Below, piece after piece: positions 22,101 to 34,775 of a DNA stretch of 64,000 nt (within the stretch, counting starts at the first letter, position 1; every line of letters begins with the position of its first letter). This DNA comes from Caenorhabditis remanei (Eukaryota > Nematoda > Chromadorea > Rhabditida > Rhabditidae): assembly GCF_010183535.1 (NCBI RefSeq), contig NC_071332.1, forward strand, positions 22,072,001 to 22,136,000, read 5' to 3'. The position numbers were made by a program, and so were the translations under genes. The notes under the pieces are model-generated. The model made no database searches. It worked only from the letters and a program-made list of their open reading frames with translations, and was not told where the DNA came from.

Positions 22101-25100
22101 CTTGAAAGATGCTTGAGCTCCGTCTTCCATTTTCAGCCATGCATGAAATCTATTCCTCCATAAGGTATAGAATCTTTGAATCCCGCTGGTTCTCTCTTGT
22201 GGCTCTGCAGAATCTAAGGCACCACGGATCATGGCTAGTGCCTCGTCTGATTTTTTGACACTGGCCACTATGAACATTGAAGCAGCAGCAGCCACTACAT
22301 GAGGATCCTCATGGGTCAGCATCTTCCAAGATACACTAATCATCTGCTTATGTTGCTCCACGTTCAACAAGAGGCAACATTTCAAAACAGAGGAAACTGG
22401 CGAGTGGACCAACTGGAGTACCAAACTCCTCAGGTAAGTCAACATTTGCTTATTCTTCTCAGGAGTTGCCACGTCTTCTTCAGTGTCCTCTGAACTCCGG
22501 TCCTGCTCCACGGACTGCTTTTTTAATGCCTCCTTCTCCTCCTTTTCTTTCTCTTTTTCCTTCTCTTTCTCCTGTTGCATTTTTTCCATCAACATCATCT
22601 TGATAGCCTTGCTTGCAAACTCAGGCTGTCCTACCATTGCGGATTCTCTACGTGGGACGGCGGTTGATTGGCGGGCATGGATGCTCTGAAACAGTATTGA
22701 TTTATAGTGGTCCGCTCTAGTCAAGCGATAGCATGGTATTAGAATACCGGATCATCGTTTGAGTCGTAGAGCTATATGGTGAGATTATTAGGTTGACTGG
22801 AGGCAAAGTATAGTTGGTTGAAGGTGAGAGATCTGCATAGAAGTTTGTCCAGACGTCTCTTCTCAACCAACATACTTATCAGGTGAGAGCATAGAAAACG
22901 TAGAAGTGGGTAGTTATTTTCATCATTTTAGGAGTGAGAAAAAATACGATAAATTTACAAAAAAAATACTGGTGAATGTATACATTTAGAAGTGGGTAAA
23001 TGAAAATAGAGGTACTGTATATTGGTATAAACTTACCGCCCGTGCCGAGCTTGTTTCGGTTTGCTAAATTCAGATTAAGGGTTTTAATATTATTTCAAAT
23101 GTGCAAAAGAAAAATAGGAAACTAAAAAACTAACCCGTCGTAATGCTTGCTGTTTTGATTGCCAGTCGTCTGCCAGAAGTTTCCGTTTGTCAACACGAGT
23201 GGATACGTTTCTGAAGTGAGAATGTCATCTAACTAGACGATTTTCAGACATACCTCTCAATTCCATAAACTGTCGATAGTGCTTCAATCATACGAAAACA
23301 TTGACGATGAATTCGCTGAAAACACTTTGCAGTACACGAACCAACATGCGCACATTCCAAATCAAACGAGTTCGAGAATTTGATGAGAACTTTAATCCAT
23401 GGAAGGTTTGAGAGCATATGCTGCTCCTCGTCGTCCATTGATGACTTGAGAGCGACGGGTTGTTGAGAGTGAGCACTTCCATGATTTGAGTGAGGAATGA
23501 TTGTTGGGTGAATTGGCTCAACGGGAGACTGAAGACCGTCATCAGTTGGTTTTAGGGACTCACGGGCAGATAGGATGTGCGTGGTGCCGGCTGGAAAAAG
23601 AAAATTAAATAGGATAGTAAAAAGGCAATAGTATTAGGTACATAGGTCACTAAGGGTTAAAGGTAATGTAGTATGGTTACTGTAATGGAGAATTGGGATA
23701 GTTTGTGTTCAAGGTTACTGAGGGAATAATTTGGATTGCTTGTCAGAGGAGAGCTCGATAGGTTACACGATACAGGGTTTTACCATCCAAAAAGTCTGGA
23801 ATCGCATGATGAAACAAGGCCAGCAAGTTTGACGAGGGGCGCATACTTGATGCGCGTACTCTTTGTATTATTGGTGATTGATTGGAAGATGTTAGACTTC
23901 CTTAAGATTTTCCGATAAAAAATCTGATTTCTATGTTTTATTCGAGTTTTGCTTTTTAATCAACAAAAAAATTGAGAATCCTTTCAAAACACCCACCTCC
24001 ATCAGACTTCTCCTCTTCTTCCATATGCGCCTGTTTCGATTGTTTCCGGTTGCGAAACGACTTCCGTTTATGAGAAGATTCGAGTGAGGGCTGAGCGCCA
24101 GCTGTCATCGGGGAACCACGTTTTAGAAGGCGTTGACGACCGGTGGCAATTCGACGTCCTTAAAATAAAATTTCAAAGTGATAGTGAATATATGAATGTG
24201 ATAGAGTGATACGGGAAGGGATAGGAGAATCAGTATTTTTTAAATGACCTCTTCTCCAATGTTCCCTGTGCAAGAAAAGAGAAAAGTGATAATCAATAAG
24301 AAAGCCTCCACATCAGAACAATAACCCAAAAGCATACAAATACACACACAAACAGAAGATAGAAATCAGAAGATAGAAATCAGAAGTAGAAGAAGAAGGA
24401 GGTGCAGACAGTGTATTCCATATGGTGCGGTGCATTTTCGGACCTGTCTCGGGAACATAAGTCGTCGATTTCGTGGAGCCTTGCGCAGAACCGCCGGACT
24501 CTTCATGAGTCGATTGTCGCGAAAATAGACGAGCTGATAAGGATGGTGGACGGACTACTGGTACAGTTGCCATGTGCACAGAACCTTAATGGGCAATTTG
24601 GAAAAAAAAATGAAATTCTGTTAAAAAAATCAAAACCTGAAAAATAATCTGAAATGGTTATAGGAAGCCCACCCTTTAAAGCAAAAAAGCCAAGTAATTA
24701 AAAGTAAAACGGGTTAATTCAAAAGTCAGAATTCCGAAAAAAACTAGAAATACCAACCTTTCTTGTCAACCGCGTTGATCTCATCGATTGCATCTTTTGA
24801 TCCACGTGGCGAATCCTCTTCGGCTGCGGACAGGCTAATACGTCGCTCTTTGTCGTTTACTGGAACTTTAGAGGGATATTTAAAGTCGACATTTTTTGTA
24901 GTTTTAGGGACTCGTAGAAAAAAAAGAAGCTAAGAAAAACTCACAATGAATGGAAGAGTTGATCTCAGTTATACTGTTCACGGATCCTGTCTGTTGTGCG
25001 TTGAAAGTGTTCGACAAAATTGACCATCTCCTGTGACTCAATAATTTATCCCAACCAGAATTTCCAGTTTGTGGTTTTGAATTTTTGGATCTTGGTATCG

Positions 25101-28100
25101 TCTTGAAGGTCTCTCTGAGAAATGCAGTGATTTCTTGCAACAACAAGACTGCAATAAACTGCAACGCAGGTGGACACCTCTCTCCACTCGAATCATTCAT
25201 TATTCCATCATCAAAGAAGTCTTCAATCGAGTCCTCCATTTGCAACACCTTTCGATTCTTTTTTTCAGACATTTCCAGCATTTTACTCAAATGTTCTCCA
25301 ATTTGAATGCCCCATTGATAGAAATATCGACCAGCTTGTCTTTGAAGACTATGCATTCTTCTTGTGGCTGATGGGGTACCACGGTTGGCAAGGGCACCAC
25401 CGAGACTAAATGTTCTGTGATGGGAAGATCGGATCCATTCAGGCCATTGGCCTCGGTTACAACGGGAGACAAAGTTGGAGCATTCGAGGAGTAGTGAGGC
25501 TCGAGCGAGAACTGGGGATCTCTGAAAAAGAAAAAATGTTGGAAATTCAGTAAATGAAAAAAAAAACTCACCAAATGCATAATTGCTGCAATCAACGGCG
25601 CATCGGGAAACGTTCCAGGTCTTGCGGTCTCTAATAAAAAAGCGAATCGACGTGCCCCATCGAAAATACCTTTGACATCAATATAGGTGGGTGGTGGGAC
25701 ATAGGTCCCCCAGAGTCTCATTCCACCTTTTGCTGAAAGAGAAATTTATAAACAGTACTGTGCAAAAAGATGCGAACTTTGGGCGTTTTCAGTTGAAATT
25801 GTCCAACTTTGAGAGTGTGTCATGGTAATTCTGATTGCCACACCTAGTATGGTTTTATTGGATCATACAAATCAAAAGTAGAGCTTCATTTTTGTAGTCG
25901 ACAACTTTTTTCTACGAGCACTCACTAGAAAATTACGTATCGACAAAGAAATGTATCTCTCAAATCGACGAAATTCAGTGCAAAATAGTGCGATTTTAGA
26001 GCTGTCGTCTCAAAATGACCATAACTTTTTAGAGTGCCCGTATAAAAAAGTTGACAACTACAAAAATGAAGCTCTACTTTTGATCTGCATGATTCATTAA
26101 AAGCCTACTGACAATCAGAATTTCTATGACATACTCTCAAAGTTGGACATTTTGAAAACACCCAAATTTCGTATCTTTTGCACAACTCTTACCATCAATA
26201 GGGAGTCGAGCTTTGACTTGTTTGGAACTTTGCCTCAATTGCCTTTTCATTGGCATTTCTGAGTCTTGTGAAGTGCCTTCTTCATTCTCATTATCCGATG
26301 TTTCCTCATCCATATCTGGTTTTACACTTTTCAATAATCCAAATGCAAAATGAAGTTTCGGAGCACTTTTCTTCTTATAATACGTGTTAGCCAGTGGTGA
26401 CACCCCATCATCCATTGAAGACACGGTCCTCGGCGTCGACGGTGAGCTATCACCCTCCGAATCATCGTTCCCTGTAGTCGTTCCACCAGATTTCTCCTTC
26501 TTCTTGAATAACCCCCTTCTGAGAGACGCCTGATCGTTGTTTCCTTGTTTTTGGGACGATGCTCCAGGGCTTCCGTTTTGATCTTCTTTTTGGGAGTCAC
26601 TGAAATTAAAAATCGTTTTTTTTAGTAATAAAAGACAAAAAAGCTTTTTTTGAAACTTAGGAAAGAAGGAGGATGTGGATAACTGAGAATCGAGGAGATT
26701 AGGATGTGAGGCGTGCAAAAAAAGTGCAAAAAAGAGTGCAAAAATGTGCTAGAAATGCAAAGAAAAAGATGGAGAGATTAGGATTTTTGTTTTCAGGTAT
26801 TTCACCCGAAACAGGACAATTCATGCGGGTTCTCTGCCGAGCTCGAGCATTTTTTTGTGTCATGTTTACTCGGTTCTTGTCAGCGAAATATGTGGAATCA
26901 TGAGTCGAACTGCAGATTTTGGAGATTTCGACGATTGCGTCCTCACAACAGAGGTTTTGTGTCTTCTCGGAGGTTGTTTACGTCGTGGGGGTGACGATGA
27001 TGATGATTGGACCGTTGGTTGTGGTGGTGGTGCATAAGAAGAAGTAGAAGGAAGAGAAGAGATTATTATGCTAGAGGTTTCAATATTTGATAGATAGAGA
27101 AGATAGTGTGCGTTTTTTTAAAAGAAATTAATGATAGTTGTGGATAAATTCTAATCAGTGTGCATATGGAGATAAAACGGAAGTCTAGAATCAATCTGAA
27201 GTTTTTCAGGTACAGTAATGCAAGGCGTAAGGTCGGAAAAACGCGCTCCCTCACACAAATTGCCAAATTTAATTTTTACGTTTATTTGTCGTTTAACGCA
27301 ACTCGCACGCAACGCAACTTGGAAAACATTTATATCTGTTCGTTGCGGACCTTACGCCTCGCACCCCCCGTGTTGAGGTACCGTAAATACTTTATTATAA
27401 CGGCACCTGTATTATAAGAATTCATGAATTTGATTATCCCGGTGTTTTTTCTTGGTTCTGATTAGAAGCAGCGTGCTTAACGTAACTTCTAGTTTTACAA
27501 AATGGAACGTCCGAAATAGTTTTTTTCAGTTTAATTTTAATGAGTTTCTGAAACCAAAAAATTTCTCTGGTAGCCAGTTGAAAAATAAAATATATATAGG
27601 CATGCCGTTATGATACAGTACTTATGGTAATTTCCTTTGATATTCAAAAATTTGAGTACCTAGTCTACTTACCCAACAGATGGCGGCTTAGCCGTTGCAT
27701 CTTTCAATGCAGACAACCCAACCCTTCGGAATGGGTTTCCATGATGCTCTTGAACAAAGTTCACCAACATTCTGACGTCTTGTTGGAGGCTCTGTAGATT
27801 ATTATAATCTTGTTATGTGAATTGTTGTACCTAGCGCTTACCATATTCTCCGGAAGAGACAACTCTGCACTAATCGCCGAAATCTTTGTGATCAACGTCT
27901 TATAAGTGGCGTTGATAATTCTTCCTTCGATCCCTTTGTCTTTCTCATTAAACGTATTTCGATAAGAGGGTACACGACTTTCCGATGTTCTTCTGCCGTC
28001 GGATGCTGAAAAAAATTAATGTACACCCTAAACTTTTAGAAAATTTTAGAAAAATACGTACGTGTCAATTCCGAGCGACAAAACGCTGTAATCGAGTGCA

Positions 28101-31100
28101 ATAGGTCGATAACTTGCTGTGTCCCATAGTTATCCACATAATCATTTAGAATATTCTTGAATTTCTCCGGTTGGACACGCTCTAAACCTGCCAGAATCGC
28201 TTTGGCTTTAGCACGCAAAAAGTCGCCGTGTGGGGACTTCACGCCTTCATTACAACCGTGTGGACAACCCAGACACAGGTAGATTCTGAAAGAAATACGA
28301 AGAAAATGAAACATTGAAAACAATGAAAACTCACTTGAAAACCATGATATTCAACTGGACGAAAAATGTCTCCGTCTGTTCCAGAGGTGTTCCGAGTAAC
28401 ACGTCAGCTATATTCAGAGCCAATTCACATTGCCTCACTCCAGTACATCTATCCATCACTTGATTCACCGTCTGCACAATTACAGTCGCTGATATTTTAC
28501 CATCCTTCTCTATGAAATTCGTACTTCCCAACGCTTCCGGAAAGTACACGGCGTTGATTTTCGAGTTCTCTTTTTCGATTGATTTTGAGGAGATGTTGGA
28601 AACGTCGTCTTCAGCATCGTCTCGAATTGAAAGTACTTCTACAGAGTTGTTGAGAGAAGGATTGGAACGGTTGGCACCTCGGCGTGAGAGAGTGTTCAAC
28701 GAGCTCCGACGGGAGTTGGAGGTGGGGTGAGGGGCCAGACCTGAAAATCGGGAGAATTCTTAAAAATTAAATTCCAGTCATAGTCTCTTTATTAAGTCTC
28801 TCTTATAATAATTCTTCAGGTGAAGAGACTTCTTTTGTGACCCAATGGTATTATTATTTGTACAAGGAAAAATGAATGTAAAATTATCTTTTCGGTCTTT
28901 CAACTATTGTCAGTCAAGAGTTTAGGTTCAATTACCTGCAAAAAAAACATGCCATAATTAAAAGACGAGTACATTAACAAGCAGAGATTACTGGAACCAA
29001 AACAAAAAAAAACGAACAAAATATGAAAACTAAAAAGGAAGGGCCACCAACACTGGGCAATGCCAACCTAATAAGATAACTGCAGTGCAGACAGATCCTG
29101 GGAGTATATGTTGTAAATAAAAGGTAAATACTATATTCCATATGCTGTACTAAGAATAAAATCGCTAGGTCACTCAAAAAGTCTCTTCCACTTAAAATTG
29201 ATTATTTTTTATTACTTTTTTTGTTTTTAATTTTCTCAAAACTCACAATTATCAGACGACTTTCTCCTTTCCGTATCATTAAAAGCCACATGTAAATGCG
29301 CCCTTCCTTCTTCTTTGTTCTCAATCTTCAAATCGTCCCATGCAGGATTTGTGAACTGATCCGGTGCAACTGACAGTTTTCGTTCTCCACTCGGCAATGA
29401 GTTACTCCGCTGTCTTGCCCCTTTTCTTACTATCATATAAGCTTTTATTTCAATCAATCGATTCTGGATATAACTCAACGCCCAGTAGACACCTTTCTCT
29501 TGCCAATGCGTTATCAGTAGAGCACGGATGACTGCAACGTCGAGGTAAGATGCAATGGTGGGATCGGCGAATGCGGATTCGTCTAGCTCATCGTCAGTAC
29601 TTCCGGAGACAGATTTTTGCGAGGCAGGCACTGAAATTTGAAAAATAATTAAATCTTCGAACTGTAAAAGGTGAAAAATTTAAAAACTCACTCCTCTGAT
29701 GATCGGTACGTCTGTTTTCGGTTTTCATGATGGGCGTCAAGGTGGTCTGATTTAGTGTGGGGGATGGTGTCGGTGGAACGGGAATCTGCAGTGGTATTAC
29801 GGTTTGTTGAGAGCACGACGAGGCGGTTTCTTCAGTTGTGGAAGCTCTTGTTAACACAAATGGTGGCACATCAGAAGACGACGAGGTACAAGAAAGATAC
29901 ATAGAGTTTTCTGGTAGCCTCGGCGGGCTATCTGATGTAGATGGTTGGTCCAAATCGTAGCATGTAGTTTTTATTGCTGGCTCCACTGGTCCGGTTGATC
30001 CACTACCTTCTAGAGAGAATCCAGAGCAAATATCGGATAAATTGACTAGAGGGGCTTGGTCAGTTGTGAAGAATACGGCGGATAGGGAGCAGTTCTCGTT
30101 TTCGGCAAACTTGATCTCGTCGACTTCTTCGAGCATTTTGGCAGATGAGTCGGAGGCTGGAATTGTTTTTTGAAAAGAGATTCTCTAACTGACAAGGGAG
30201 GTTTTTGAAGACGCGGCTTTTAAACAATCTATAAATTCTGATATAGGTACTTTCAAATACGGGGAGTTCATTTCTGCAATCAAAACCGGCTAAATGTGTC
30301 CGCGAGCCAAATTATGAGCTCTCAAACTTTTCATATGGTTGAGCTTTTTCACATGGAATCCCGAATCAACTAATAGTATACGCAAAGATGTTCTCATTTT
30401 TCCAACGTGCGAGCACGGGTAAACCTCTGCGGAACACAAATGGAACCGCGCGGTGGGGGCTGATTTGGAACTCATGTGAACAAGCTTAATCAAAGGAGAA
30501 GTTTGAAAGCTCATAACTCAGCTCGCAGAGACATTTAGCAGGTTTTGCAGAAATGGATTCCACGTAGTCTAAAGTACCTATAACCCAATTTATAGATCGT
30601 TTGAAAGCCGCATCTCCAAAGACTTCTTATAGGTTTATGAGTTTTAGTTTTCAAAATGAAAAAAAAAAACTCACTCGGGCTGACATCGAACGCGTCACTC
30701 GTCCTACTCTTGCTTATCTGCTGCTTCTGTCCACACAGATTGGTTTTGTATTCACTGACACTTCTGACAATAGAGGATGTTCTCTCAAACCCCTTTGGTG
30801 TCATATCAATTAACAACTGATTCGGCTTCTCCGGTTCAATTTCAATCGCTACATAATCCTTTTTCGTCGCTTTCAACTTCTCCTCTTCTAACTTCCTCTT
30901 CTCATGTAACACCGCCGCGTCGGTTCTTGGCGGTTTCGGCGGTGGTACTATGCTGGGCCGCCTTGGCGCGTTTTCATCTTTTCCTAAGTAGATTCCTTGG
31001 TTTTCAGAGAGTGTTGGGTTGTGCCTCCGGGCAAATGTAATCTGTGGGAGTTCATCTCGCCTCTGCTTAACTGGAGCTGAGAAACACCAAATATCAGGTT

Positions 31101-33810
31101 GACGAAACTGCCATATGGCTTGCCATATTTTAAGGCCGGATTCCAATCGGATGTTATCAACAACTTCTTCTTCAGTGATTATATCAGCTAGCGGAGCAAT
31201 TAGATATATAAAGAGTTGGATTGTGGAAATGTTGAAGAGGCCTTGCGTTCGCGATTGTGTTGGGTTTGGATCTTCTTTAGTACTAGTACTTTCTATACAC
31301 TCAGCCGACGAGTCAATCAACATCCAATGCAAAATATACAGTATTTTTTGTAGTGACGTCGGCAGTTTCTTCTCTCCAGAATTTGCAGATAACAAGGAAC
31401 CGCAGCACTAAAAAAGTTCATAAAAGTTTGATTCAAATTAAATCAGAAGTACCTGTATCACGTGCGGTAGCGCCGCCCTGACTAATTTCCATCTAGAAAC
31501 ACTAGCAAGTGCATTGCTAAGCGAGGGAGATAATCCGTGGAGGATGTTTTGGACGACGACCCGTTCGAATGTCTGTAATTAAAGGATATATGTTTATATT
31601 TTTCTAGAGTCAATTTCCAGTCTCCATATCCCGATCCATCTCGATTTCTAATTTCTAATACCACAGCTCCACAACCACTAAACCACCACCCCGCATTCCC
31701 AATCTTCCACTTGAAGTATTTCCGCTTGACATGATTTTCTTTCCCCCTCCTCCTTCAAATTCTCTAAACACACCAAAAAAGAGCATACACTCACATTTTA
31801 GTGCTTACTGGTTGGTGAAGAAGGCAAAAACACACTCGTGGAGCTTAAAATATTGCCCAAGGGACAAATTTGATGGGATTGGAAGAGAGAGAGAGAGAGA
31901 AAGGAATGGAAAGTTGTATGGGGAGAAAATAAAAGAAGGCGCCAAGTTCTTAGATGGAGGGGGATTATATAAAATTTTTAGTGGTGGTGCTTAACTTTTT
32001 GTGGCAGTAGGCCTAGCTTAGTCATGGGAAATATGAAAAGTTACTCACCACACAGGAAGCCTCGTGAAGTTTTCCGATTTTGTCGCCCAGAAACGGACTG
32101 AAAGTGGTAATCATGTGGTTTTCAGTGATTTTTACAGTTACTCACTTTGTCTGCCTCCATAGAAACGTCTGAATTGGCAGCGGCACCGAGTCGCACTCTC
32201 CTTCGCCTTCCTCTTCGGTCCTGTAATCAGGATTTTTGTCTTTGGGTAAAAAAGATTCAGTAATTGACATGTGGATGATATTGTGTTTATGGACTATACA
32301 AAATACAAGTAGAGCTTCATTGTTATAGTTGACAACTTTTTTGTACGGGCACTTCCTAGTAAGTTACGTATCGACAAAGTTATTTCTCCCTCAAATCGAC
32401 CCATTTCCGTGCAAAATCGTGCAATTTTTGAGCTCTGGACTTAAAATTACTATAACTCTCTAAGAAGTGTCCGTGAAAACAAGCTGTCAACTACAAAAAT
32501 GGAGTTTTGCTCTAGGTCTTTTGATCCCATAAAAAATTATTTTGTGGGACAGTTAGTTTTACCATGGAACACTCTTAAAGTTGGGCATTTTCAACTAAAA
32601 ACTGCAAGTGTAGAATTTTTTTAGTCAGTACTGAATTCCAAGTTCTGCATGACATCTTTTTTATCAACCACCCAATCTTCAGCTCTTTAAAGCTGGTACC
32701 CACCAAAAGTTTAAAAAACTTCTCCCTACCCCAAATTTTTCCTTTCCCTTACCACATGTGTTGCTTTTTGTTACTTCTCTCCCTCACACATGAATTTAAT
32801 GTATGCAAAAATTGGCTCTTCTCTTCCCCTTTATTCCACCACCATCACCAAAAAAAACGAGAGAATACATAAAAGTATGTATATTAAATTCCCTTCCATT
32901 TTTCGAAGGCCCTTCTCCAACTTTTTTCCATTCTCTCTCTTTTTTGTTCAACCATCACTCGCCAACAAGTGCACAGAAGCAGCTGCCGGAGAACAAAAAA
33001 CAAAAAAAAAAGTGGAGAGGCGCGAACAATGGTGTCAAAATTGGCATGGCTCTGCTATCTAGCTGGCTGGCTGAAAAATAGGAGGATCCCAGATGTGGTA
33101 GGAAGGGCCTCTTGAAAGAAACGAAATTTGATATCTTTGCTCTCTCACTGGGCAATATATCGAAACTGAAGAGGGGAGGAGAAGAAGAATAAAATGTGTC
33201 GAAAATTGGAAGAAACCTAGAATTGAAGAAGAGAGAGGGCTGGAAGAGTTGAGTCAAGATTGAAAAGGACGGGATCATGTCTAATAGGCCTGCTAGCACC
33301 AAGAAAATTCAGAATAAACTTCAAAATTATTTCCAAATTCAGATGCTGAACCTGGAATCCCTTTAATTCTTCAAACGTTGACTTTGCCGGAATTCTTAAG
33401 CATTATAGCTATATAACAATTGCTTCAGGGAATTACATATCTTTTGGGTTTTTTTTAAACTTAATTGGTCCAATTATCCGTTTTTGCTTTACCGAAATTG
33501 ATTTGTAAAAAGTTATTGAATTCATAAATCAGATATAAAATCAGTTGTATGCAAAATCTGGGTTGGCGATGAATCAAAGACCAGTACAGCAGTAATTTAA
33601 TTTACTAAATCTATGTTTTTGCATTAAAACCTATGCAAAGTACACAGACGCTCCTTTTTCAGTCTTAAATCTTTTGAACCGTTAATGCTTTCTCAATATA
33701 GGAATTCCGCATCTATTTTCTGCAATTTTTGATCCACCATAATCCCCTATTAACCCAATAAAGACTTACCACTTGGCACTCTTAAAAGAAGCCGCTGTGG
33801 AGAGAGGCAT
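16169..33810 (-). CDS. unc-80: UNC-80, subunit of the NCA/NALCN sodium-leak channel complex
   Basis: Model exons, 5' to 3': 33770-33810, 32146-32220, 32049-32097, 31453-31572, 30675-31407, 29692-30156, 29247-29630, 28335-28740, 28062-28285, 27842-28005, 27673-27791, 26193-26599, 25572-25732, 24945-25521, 24758-24859, 24444-24584, 23997-24158, 23254-23590, 23135-23210, 23037-23063, 21770-22685, 21486-21724, 21250-21285 (cassette), 21000-21086, 20800-20952, 20347-20748, 19357-20112, 19017-19306, 17329-18571, 16692-17279, 16298-16379 and 16169-16251. Phases close throughout, giving about 3214 residues, near vertebrate UNC80 (about 3260). Conserved blocks include PLPIQTFLWRQT, ILHWML, SYLDVAVIRALL, RCNRGQWPEW, LRHFLEKL, FKDLKQTLKKEQC, FPVHEDTQF and FYTLHRKPF. 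UNC-80 is a large helical-repeat scaffold that, with UNC-79, supports neuronal localisation and activity of NCA-1/NCA-2. Exon 24444-24584 has weak splice sites. Confidence 0.95.
18690..18960. repeat. Repeat in an unc-80 intron, family E plus G/C-rich flank
   Basis: Contains ACTCGCTGAGATCTACATTT and GAGTTACGCGCCGGCCC, shared with about 2883-2997, and an inverted GCGAGATCT segment near 18710. It fills most of the 445-bp intron between exons 19017-19306 and 17329-18571. Confidence 0.7.
20154..20288. repeat. TIR element, family C (AAGGCGTAAGGTC ends), copy 1
   Basis: The ends read GCAAGGCGGAAGGTC and GACCTTACGCCTGGC, near-perfect inverted repeats, inside an unc-80 intron. The same ends bound elements at 27212-27375 and 43067-43264. 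Confidence 0.75.
21250..21285 (-). CDS. unc-80: Candidate 36-nt cassette exon of unc-80
   Basis: Twelve codons (VLINEFTPTPAY) are bounded by a CCATTTCAG acceptor and a TAT|GTAAGT donor, phase 0 on both sides, between exons ending NRQ and starting EVLMSQL. Vertebrate UNC80 runs straight from NRQ to a DELMYMLRKL-type block without an insert, so inclusion is probably optional. Skipping it keeps the frame. Confidence 0.6.
23037..23063 (-). CDS. unc-80: 27-nt microexon of unc-80
   Basis: Nine codons (QTETSSARA) lie between TTTAG and GTAAGT, phase 0 on both sides, so the exon can be used or skipped without changing frame. It lies in the variable linker before the long exon 21770-22685. Confidence 0.6.
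25753..26187. repeat. Palindromic repeat, family A (copy 4)
   Basis: Starts CAGTACTG and carries TCAACTTTGAGAGTGTGTCA plus the central TTTGTAGTCGACAACTTTTT and its inverted partner AAAGTTGACAACTACAAAAA. It lies in the unc-80 intron between exons 26193-26599 and 25572-25732. Confidence 0.85.
26870..27070 (-). CDS. unc-80: Candidate 201-nt alternative exon of unc-80
   Basis: Within the 1.07-kb intron between exons 27673-27791 and 26193-26599, a minus-strand segment opens after CCTCTAG in phase 2 and ends at a CGA|GTAAAC donor in phase 2, so it can be spliced in or out in frame. It encodes 67 residues: a Ser/Pro/Thr-rich start, then a very basic stretch (PPRRKQPPRRHK). Vertebrate UNC80 has an Arg/Ser-rich stretch (SRSRRISLRKKLK-like) in a comparable place. 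The donor is weaker than its neighbours. Confidence 0.5.
27212..27375. repeat. TIR element, family C, copy 2
   Basis: The ends are TGCAAGGCGTAAGGTC and GGACCTTACGCCTCGCA. Immediately beside it begins the family D element at 27379, so two unrelated TIR elements abut inside one unc-80 intron. Confidence 0.8.
27379..27629. repeat. TIR element, family D, copy 2
   Basis: Opens TACCGTAAATACTTTATTAT and closes with TGATACAGTACTTATGGTA. The interior shares GAATTCATGAATTTGATTAT and a GGTTCTGATTAGAAGCAGCG segment, inverted, with the copy at 6849-7123. Confidence 0.78.
30268..30555. repeat. Inverted-repeat element in an unc-80 intron
   Basis: The left arm (about 30268-30330) has CGGCTAAATGTGTCCGCGAG and TTATGAGCTCTCAAACTTTT. 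The right arm (about 30500-30555) has AAGTTTGAAAGCTCATAACT and CTCGCAGAGACATTTAGCAG, its reverse complement with a few differences. The short minus-strand ORF across it (30290-30514) is a by-product. Confidence 0.75.
31889..31908. repeat. (GA)n microsatellite
   Basis: A short GAGAGAGAGAGAG run in the intron between unc-80 exons 32049-32097 and 31453-31572. Confidence 0.7.
32258..32632. repeat. Palindromic repeat, family A (copy 5)
   Basis: Lies in the first intron of unc-80. It has TAGTTGACAACTTTTTTGTA and a degenerate inverted partner (AGCTGTCAACTACAAAAATG), ending in CAGTACTG at about 32634. It is more diverged than copies 3 and 4. Confidence 0.8.
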
Positions 33811-34775
33811 AAGGAGAAGTTGGACAGTGCCGGTGTGTTCGTGCTGCAAATATCGAACGTGCATTTTTGATACAGTATTGTTATGGATCTCCGATTCAAA
33901 TCACATAGTTATAGTAATATAGATAATAGGGAATATAGCAGAGAGTGAAGGGGAAGAATTGTGAATTTCAATATACTGGTGTAGGGGGAGGGGCTCACCC
34001 AACAGATAAAAGTGGGCGGAGTCTTAAGAACTTTTTTGATGGTTGGGGTATTCTGGCCGGGATGGATGTTGTTGCTGAAGGGGCTGTTAGAATGAGAAAA
34101 AGCAAGCAAGAAGAGGGGGGGGGGGGACCCGCCCGCTTCTTTCCCATTTTTTTTCACTACGTCTCTTCGGGGCTCCCCCAGTCTCTCGTTTCACACGCTT
34201 CTTTTGCTCCATCTAGGGACCAGACGAGGGATCGGGAAACGTAGAGACGCAGAGAAGAAAGGGAGTGGGAGGGAGAAAAAAGCAAACATGGATATGTTGT
34301 GTACAGAGGGAGGAAAAGCAATTGGCTTGGTTTTAGTGGAGATGAGGGATGGACGGACACACAGACAGACACACACACACATAGGTGTATCTGTGTCTAG
34401 TGAAGAGGGGGAGGGGGATTCTGAATAGCAGGATGGAAAAAAAAGAGAAAAAAGTTTACGACAAGGCTCTCTCTCGTCCTCCGACGAATAATTACTATTA
34501 CTCCCTTAGATAGAGGGACTGAGAAGTGATTTAGTAGACGTGGGGACTTGTTTTACTACTTTTCTGTCCTATCCTATATCCGCTTTTTGGTCATCTCAAT
34601 TTCGGGTTGGGACACAACTGAGCTCCGCCAGAAAATGAGGGGTTGGATTTTCCGGGTGGTTGTAGAGGGAACATCGGAGAAAGGAGCTTCTATAGAAAAG
34701 GTAAAAAATAGAAAAACCGGATTTTCAGAATCAAGAACTTGAAGGTTTCTTTGTCACATACAATTTGGAGACGAA

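Noticed and set aside
24241..24260. 17-nt segment between TTGCACAG and GTCATT, a possible unc-80 microexon
   Set aside because: Its length breaks the phase needed to join exon 24444-24584 to exon 23997-24158.
24402..24647. 81-codon plus-strand ORF
   Set aside because: Antisense shadow of unc-80 exon 24444-24584.
30290..30514. Minus-strand 74-codon ORF
   Set aside because: It lies inside an inverted-repeat element within an unc-80 intron.
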